Assembly (NCBI GenBank): GCA_945863885.1
Contig: CAMAZY010000013.1
Location: 1-64,000 of the forward strand
Origin: an uncultured Clostridia bacterium
GTDB lineage: Bacteria > Bacillota > Clostridia > Oscillospirales > Acutalibacteraceae
DNA length: 64,000 nt
Reading direction: 5' to 3'
Shown here: one piece after another, positions 33,201 to 42,200 of the stretch
Layout of the letters: each line of letters starts with the position of its first letter
Numbering within the stretch: the stretch's first letter is position 1
The notes under the pieces: generated by a model
What the model saw: only the letters and a program-made list of their open reading frames with translations
Told to the model about the DNA's origin: nothing
Database searches by the model: none
Translations under genes and position numbers: made by a program

Positions 33201-36200
33201 GAAGGTAAGGACATCACCGAAACCTATTACGGTGCGAAGGATCTTACCTCCGCAGAAATCGACGGCAAGACCGTTGAACTGACTCCGGTTTACAAGACAA
33301 CTACTGACAAAGACGGCAACACCGTAACGACTGACGTTCAGGAGACTGCGGTTATCCTTGACAACACATGGGGTGTACACGATAAGGATACCTTCCTTGC
33401 AATCTTCTATGAACTGACCGGTATCTTTGCTCCGCTTCTTGACTTCCTCTTCAGAGGTAAGGAATTCCCGATTCTCGGCAACGATGACCTTGCTCTTAAG
33501 GGCAACAGGGGTTACGAGAATGCGATTATCCCGCTTGCAAAGGCTCTTGGCATCGAGCTCACAACAACCAACTGTGACAACTTCACTGACGCCAACGCAA
33601 TGCTTGACGAAGTCATTGACGGAATCTTCGGACTTGTTGACGACATCCAAACAGCTCCGATCTCCACAATCCTTGAAGTACTCGGCAGCGCATCGTTCTT
33701 CCTTGCAAACAACGGCGTTGAGGCTGTTATCAGCAATCTCATCAGCCCCGTAACGGCTCTCCTTGAAGTCGTAAGCGGCATCGTTTCGAGCGAAGACATC
33801 GACGGACTTCTGACGCACTTCATCAAGATTTCTCTTACCGACATCAAGACCATCGCAGGCGCTAAGGGTGAAAAACTCGTAAGCCTCATCAACGGTCTGA
33901 TCGGCGACGTTGAAATCGTCGGACCGGACGGCATCGCTAAGATGGTAAATCTCCTTCCGGAAGACTTCTTCGTACAGCTTAGCAAGTACGGAATTAAGGT
34001 TCACGACGTTCCGAAGCCGGACGTTGATGAAATCACAACCAACTGGAGCGTTGACAAGACGGATGTACTCATGTACTTACTCCAGACTGTATTCACCGAC
34101 GATACTCTCGCAATCATCTGCAAGGTTGCAGGCCTCGACACGAACGAGCAGGTAGCTTCGATCGTCAAGGGTCTTGCAGGCAAGCAGGACGAGGTCGTTG
34201 AGATCATCACCAAGCTTCTCAACGAATACAAGGTAACTTATAACAAGATTGCCCAGCAGAACATCACCAAGATTGACGTAACACCGAAGGATCCGCTTAC
34301 CGATACGAACATCAATAACGCATTGACCGCTATCGATAAGCTCATCCCGACTGTACTCGGTCTTGTCATGGGCGATGGCGCAACGCTTGAGACTGTCATC
34401 ACCGACCTTCTCAAGAACGCTGACCTCGGCAACCTTGTCATGAACATGCTTGTACCGGTTCTCGCGGGTCTTGACATCGACAAGATTCTCGACATCGTGA
34501 AGGACTTCACCAACATCAGCCTTGACATCGCACCGTCCGCCTTCAAGAGCGACTTCGGCTCGCAGCTGAAGAACTTCATCAATGGCAAGACAACATGGGC
34601 TGAAGTTGAAGAAGCATACTCACAGTATGTTTACACTTACACCGACGCAGACGGTAAGGAAGTAACCTATTACGCAGCAAGCGCAACAGAGACCTCCGTA
34701 ACCATCGGCGAAGGCGAGAACGCTAAGACCTATGCTCTTACCAATAAGTATGAGCAGAAGATCGGCGAAGACGGCAAGCCGGTATTCGAAGCAGATGGTG
34801 AAACACCTGTTTACGATACTACCAAGCCGCTCAAGACGATGCACAGCACCTTCGACTGGCAGCTTGAGGACTTCGACGACATTACCGCTCTCGTATGTGA
34901 CCTTCTCGCTCCGCTTGATATCGTATTCCAGGTAATTCTCTCCGGTAAGGAAATCGTAGCGATCCCGGATACCGATACCACAGACGGCACAGTCGATCAG
35001 ATTCAGATCAGCGGCGGCTATGGCTACAACTACGCTATTATCCCGCTTCTTGAGGCCTTCGGCGTAACACCGATCACTCAGGCTGAATATGATGCACAGC
35101 TTGCAACGAACGGCTCACTCAAGTACATCCTTGACGAAATCTTCGGATTCGTAAGCGAGCTTTGCAACGCTCCGATTGACACACTTCTTTCAAGACTTGC
35201 AAATCTCTTCTACTTCATCGGCTCCGACGGTATCAACACCGTTGTCAAGAACCTCATCGCTCCTGTCAACGAACTTGCCAAGGAAATCGACGATGTATTC
35301 CCGATCGCAATCACGATCGACCTGAAGAAGGTTGGCATCGCAGGCGAATCCGTACTTGCCACTTACCTCGGTAAGGAGCATCCGGGCGTCGCAGCAGGCG
35401 TAACCATCAACGTTGCAGCCGCTGACCTTGCGAACCTCCTCAACTCGCTGATTGATGAAATCAAGATCGGCGAAAACGTAATCAACCTCGCTCTTGACCT
35501 TGACTGGAACAAGATTGCTGCGATGATGGCCAAGACGGCAAACGAAGCCGAAAAGAACACCACCGGCGCTGAGCTTCTCAAGATCGACTCGAAGCAGGAT
35601 TACACCTATGGCGTAATCGACGACGCTGATGCTGACATTCCGGCTTACAAGAACATCACAGGCGATAAGGTTGATACCTTCATCACACTTCTTCAGGTAA
35701 TCCTTACTGCGGACAACACAGAAGGCATTGCCAAGCTCATCAAGTCGCTTATCCCTGAATCTCTCGACCCGACCATCGCTGAAATTGTCTACGACGTACT
35801 CAACGATCCGGATTCCATCGAGAAGCTGATCGGCGTAGTCGTACTCGTCCTCAGCGGCGAATACAACGTCAACGACAGCCGTGACTTCATCTACAAGTTC
35901 CTCGGCGCTCTTGACTTCGATTACGCAAAGATGGACGACTTTGATACCGCAATCGAGAAGTTCGACAACATGGTAAGCCGTGCGGCTCCGATGATCGTCG
36001 GTATGCTCGGTGACCCGACCAAGCCGGAGGCTGACCAGAGTATTCTCGACAAGCTTGCCGCAGGTGTAACAGCTGATATGACGCTTGACCAGTTTATTAA
36101 CTGGGCACTGAATGAGTTCCTCTTCAAGGAGAGCTCCTTCGACACCATCATGCAGGCACTCGTTAAGATCCTCGGCGAAAACGTCACCGCTGATCTGACG

Positions 36201-39200
36201 AAGACCATCAATGACCTTCTCGGTATCGACCTTAGCCCGACAAACTTCGCAACCGCAACCGGTTACAACAAGCTGATCGACTATGTAGCTGTTACCGCTT
36301 CCGATGCAAAGATCGGTGTAACATGGGCTGACGTTCTCGCCGCTCACGCAACAAAGGACGAGAATGGCAACTACACCTTCGACGAGTACGCATGGGGCGT
36401 AACCGATAAGGATACCTTCGTCAGCGCACTTCTTAAGCTTCTTCTCCCGCTTGAAAAGCTTCTCGGCTTCATTCTCTGCGGCGAAGACCTCACCTTCAAC
36501 ATCGAAGGCATCATGCTTAAGGGCGGCAACGCATTCAACAACGCTCTCAACCCGCTCTTCAAGGCTCTCGGTCTTGAACAGTTCGGCGGCGAGCTGAGAA
36601 CTGCCGCAACCGGCAACGATGCACTCAAGTATGTCATTGAATACCTGTTCGTATTCGTTGACGCAATCGGCGAAGCTCCGCTTACAACGATTCTTACCGT
36701 TGTCGGCAACCTGAGCTACTTCATCGCTAACGACAACCTTGAACCGCTTATCAGAAACCTGACGGCTCCGATCCTCGGTATCCTCGAGCTTGCGAACTCC
36801 GTAATCTCCATGGATCAGATTGACGGACTCATCAGCGGTCTGACTAAGGGTGCGATCACGCTCACCGGCATTATTGAAATCGGCAACAACTCCGGTGCAA
36901 ACCTTGTTGAAATGATCAATAAGCTGATCGGCGGCATCGAAATCAAGGATGAAAATGAAAACGTCATCTACACGCTTAAGGCTCTTCCGGAGGACTTCTT
37001 CGTTGAATTCTCCAAGTATGTAATCGACGTTACCGATCCGACCGCTCCGAATAAGGGCGACGACGTTAACACATGGACAGTAGACGTAGCAGACGGTCTG
37101 ATGTATATCCTTGCAACCGTACTCGACGAAGACTTCCTGAAGACAATCTTCAGCAAGGTCGGCGTTAATACAAGCGAAGGCATCGGCTCAACGCTTCTGA
37201 CACTCGCTGACAAGGAATATGATCTGGCAGACGTCATCATCATGCTCCTGAACGATTACAGCATCTCCTATAAGAGAATTAAGCAGGCTGACCTCGGTAT
37301 AGCAACGGCTCCGTACTACGGCGCACTCAACCATGACAACACAACCAACGCAATCAAGGCTCTCGATCCGCTTCTTGTAAGCGTACTCGGAATGCTCGGC
37401 GTCGGCGACCTGAAGACCCTCATCGACGGACTTGTCAGCGGCGCAGACCTCGGCAACCTTCTGATGAACCTGCTCGTTCCGGCTCTCGCCGGTCTCGACC
37501 TTGATGCAATCCTCTCCTATGTCAACGAACTGACCAACCTCGGTATTTCGAGTCTTGCTCCGTCGGTATTCGCGAACGATAAGTTCGGCTCACAGCTGAA
37601 GAACTTCATCAACGCTTCCGACGTAAACGGCGACGGCACGATCACTTGGGCTGAAGTTGAGGAAACCTATTCACAGTATGTCTACACCTACACCGACGAA
37701 AACGGCAACAGCGTTGAATACTTCTCCGTAAACGCTGACGAAACCACCGTAACCATCGGCGAGGGCGAAAACGCTAAGACATACGAACTTACCAACAAAT
37801 ATGAACAGGCCGTTGACGCTGAAGGCAACCCGGTCTACGAGGCTGACGGCACAACACCTGTTTACGACACAACCAAACCGCTTAAGAAGATGCACAGCAC
37901 CTTCGACTGGAAGATTTCCACGAAGGAAGACCTTGTCAACTTCGCCTGCGAGCTCCTCGCTCCGCTCGACGTTGTATTCCAGATCCTCCTTTGCGGCAGA
38001 CAGATCGTCGCTCTTGAGGATAAGGAAGTTCTCAGAAGAGCTGACATCAGAATTAACGGCGGTTACGGTTACAACTACGCGGTACTTCCGCTTCTCGAAG
38101 CCTTCGGTGCTGACCCGCTGACGCAGGTTCAGTACGAATCGAGAGTAAAGACTGACGGCTCGTCACTTAAGTACATCTTTGACGTTCTCTTCACAGAGGT
38201 TGACGAAATCCTCGCAACACCTGTAAACGAACTGATGAGCAGACTTGCCAACATCTTCTACTTCATCGGCTCCGACGGAATCAACACCATCGCTGAAAAC
38301 CTTCTTGCTCCGATCAACACCCTGATCGCTGAAGTTGACGATGTATATCCGATCGCAATCCGTATCGACCTTGCGGCTGAAAAGATTGTTGACACTTACA
38401 TCGGCGTCGCTCACGACGGTATCCCCGACGGAATCAGCATCAATGTTTCCGGTGAAGCACTTGCAGCCTTCATCAATAAGGCAATCGGCAATCTCAACAT
38501 CAACGGCACAGAGATCAAGCTTTCACTCGACCTCGACTGGAACGCTCTTGCCGCGAAGATGGCCAAGAAGAACGCCGACGGCAGCATCATCACCATCGGA
38601 ACCAAGCAGGCTTACACGTACGGTGTATGTGAAGCAGGCGCAGACCTTAAGAATATCTCCGGCGATCCGGCAGATGCTCTTGTAACACTTCTTGATACTG
38701 CTCTCACACCGGAAAACAGCGAAAACATCAAGAACCTCGTTGAGGGACTCCTGAAGGATGTAAACCTTGACGAAAACATCAAGAATATCGTTAACGACAT
38801 TCTCAACGACCCGAACGCAATCAAGAACCTTGTTGCCTCTGTCGTACTGATCCTCACCGGCTCCTACGACGTCAATGTACTCGACTACGTTTACAAGTTC
38901 CTCGGCGCTGTTGACTTTAACAACATCGACGGCCTCGACGATGCAATCGTAAGCCTTGACAAGGTACTCAACAAGGCGGCTCCGGTAGTCATCACCATGC
39001 TTGCAGACACCTCGAAGCCTGAAAATGAGTGGACACTCCTCGAGAAGATTGCCAAGGGCATCGAAGGTAAGGCAGACGCAGACCTGAGTGATATCGTAGA
39101 TTATCTCCTCGGCTCGATGGTCTTCACCGACGATATGATGGCAACGATCACAAGCGCACTTGTTAAGGCTCTCGGCGGCTTCCTGACCGCAGACCTTGCC

Positions 39201-42200
39201 AATACGCTCAACAACCTTCTCGGCGTAAACCTTGCTCCGACTGCATTCGCAGCGGCAACAGGCAACGCACAGCTTATCGCTTATGTAAACGTTACTCCGG
39301 CTGACGCAGAAGCAGGCGTAACATGGGCAGACGTTCTCAAGGCTCACAGCCACGACACAGGCGACAAGAACGAAAACGGCGAAGCAATCATCAAGATCGA
39401 TCCGGTATTCACCGGCGTTGACAGCAAGGATGCATTCGTAAGCACCGTTCTCGATCTCCTTAAGCCGCTTGAAAGCGTACTTGCCTTCCTGCTCACCGGC
39501 AAGGATCTTACAATCAGCGTTGATGAATCCACAAGTCTCAGCCTCAAGGGCGGCAACGCTTACGAGACCGCACTTGTACCGCTGATTATCACAGGCCTTG
39601 GCCTTAAGGATCTCGGTGTAGCAAAGAAAGACGCGGCTTCCGCGAACCAGGCAGTTGAAAATGTTCTCGATTACGTATTCGCTCTCGTTAACAACGTATG
39701 TGCGGCTCCGTTCACGACGATCCTTACGGTTGTCGGCAACCTGAGCTTCTTCATCGCCAACAACGACGTCGAAGTAGCAATCCAGAACCTTGCAGCTCCT
39801 GTACTCGGTATCCTCGATGCACTTGACGACGTCATCTCGAGAGATCAGATCGACGGACTTCTCAAGGGCTTCATCGGTATGGGTCTGAGCGACATCATCG
39901 GCATCGCAGGCAATAAGGGCGAAGCTCTTGTCACCCTGATCAACGACCTCCTGAGCAAGATCGAGATTAAGGACGCTGAGACCGGCGAAGTAGTCTATGT
40001 TGTCAAGGCTCTCCCGACCAACTTCTTCGAAGAACTTGCCAAGGCAGCCGTCAAGATCGACGCTCCGACCGGCGCTCTTACCGTCGGCCAGGATGTCACC
40101 AAGTGGCACGTTGAAAACGGCGACACGCTGATGTATGTACTTGACACGGTTCTTACAAGAGACTTCCTGAATATCCTTTGCTCAACGCTGAAGCTCGACA
40201 CGACCTCCACAGTCGGAGAAATCATTCTCTCACTTGACGGAAAGAGTGAAGACGTTGCAAAGATCCTCATCAAGCTTCTTAAGAAGTATCTCGTAGAGTA
40301 CAAGGTTTATACACAGCCGCAGCTTGAAAAGATTGAAGTAACCTACTCAAGCGCTAAGTCACATGAACAGCTCAACGATGCTCTCATGAACCTTGACTCC
40401 ATTATCCCGGTTGTTCTTGGCTTCATCGGCGACGGCAGCAACTCCAGCCTTAAGGATATCGTTTACCCGCTGTTCGTTAAGGACGACATCGCAAACCTTC
40501 TTGTCTCCTCGATTGCGAAGCTTCTCTCCGGACTTCCGGCAGAAACAATCGATCAGGTCATGGGTTATGTACACGAACTTACAAATCTGACTGACCTTGA
40601 CATTAACCCGCAGGCCTTCACGGCAACCAAGTTCGGCTCCAAGCTTGCTGATTACATCGGCACTGCTTCCACATGGGCTGAAGTTTGGGAAGCACACAGT
40701 GAAGAAACCACCGCTGAAGACGGAACTGTAACAAGAACCGCAACAGCCTACGATTGGGGCATTACCTCAACCGCAGACCTTGTAAACCTTGTCTGTGATA
40801 TGCTTCTTCCGCTCGACGGTGTTCTGGCTCTCCTTCTTATGGGCGGAACAGACAGAGCAACCTTCGAAAAGACCGGCGTTCACAACGGCAGCAAGATTAC
40901 AGCCTTTGAGGACATCAATGTCATCGGCGGCAACGGCTACAACTACGCAATCATTCCGGTTCTTGAGCTCCTCGGCATCAACGCCAAGACTCAGGCTGAA
41001 TATGAAGCCTACGTTGCAGCAAACCACGGCAGCACTCTCAAGTACATCCTTGACGCTGTCTTCGCAAAGGTAGACGAGATTCTCGACAAGCCGATCGCCA
41101 ATGTTCTTCCGATTCTTGCAAACCTCTGCTATGTAATCGGCAACGACAACCTTGAGACGATCGTTCAGAACCTCATCGCTCCTGTCAACAACCTTCTCGA
41201 AGCTGTTGACCCGATCTTCCCGATCGCCATCAACATCAACCTCGGCAACATCGGCACCGACAAGTCGATCGTAGAAACCTACATCGGCAAGTCACACGCA
41301 GGCGTTGACGCAGGCGTACAGATCACCGTTAAGGGCAGCGACCTTGCAGTACTTCTCAACAATGTACTCTCGGGCATCATGATTAACGGTAAGCCACTCG
41401 GTATCGCCCTCGAACTTGACTGGCTCAAGCTTGCGGCAACCGCAGCAGCCAACAACGACGGCGACAAGTATATCGACATGACCGGCTCCTCGATGAGCAC
41501 GAAGTACGATATCTACAACGGTGCTGACTATCAGAACGTTGTCGGAGATCCGGCTGACACCTTCGTAACCCTCATTAAGCTTATCCTTACTCAGGAGAAC
41601 TACGAGAAGCTTCTCGAGGTACTCGGCAAGCCTGACGGCTTCGGCGAACCGCTTGATTCTCTCATCGAGCAGATCATCAAGGATCCGACCAAGCTTATCG
41701 ACATCATCGTTGATCTGATCGGCGGCGGCGACGTTTCCTACATCCCCGTCCAGAACAGACCGATCAAGCTCAAGAAGTTCGATTACTCGTCATACCTGAT
41801 GCTCACAGAGCCGAACGCAGACATCATCGCGAACAACCTTGATGATCTCATCATGAAGATTCTTGCCAAGACCGACTTCGGTTCACTCAAGGGTCTCCTT
41901 GGCCAGAAGTACATCAACAATGCGACGATCAACCTTCTTCTTGATAAGCTCGTACCGCTTCTCGGCGGCTCAACGGTAGCAAATATTCTTAACGTTGTTA
42001 AGGGCATGAGCACCGAAGAAACTGACCTTGACTTCACCGTTCAGGGCTACTACGCTAAGTTCATCGACAACTACGATTACTACACCGATACCTCCAAGTA
42101 TCAGGCAGGCAACGTATTCCTGAACAACGGCGCAGCACTCCTCAAGGCGGCTGCAACCAAGGAAGGCGGAACATGGGCTGATGTCGGCTCCTTCGCAGGC

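Noticed and set aside
37620-37655. Dockerin domain in the giant protein
   Set aside because: Only one calcium loop is present; a dockerin needs two loop-helix repeats, normally at a terminus.
38523-40109. 528-codon minus-strand frame in the giant gene; similar ones at 26505-27920, 15807-17282 and 28191-29297
   Set aside because: These are shadows caused by biased codon use in the repeats; comparable frames recur at equivalent module positions and lack start signals.
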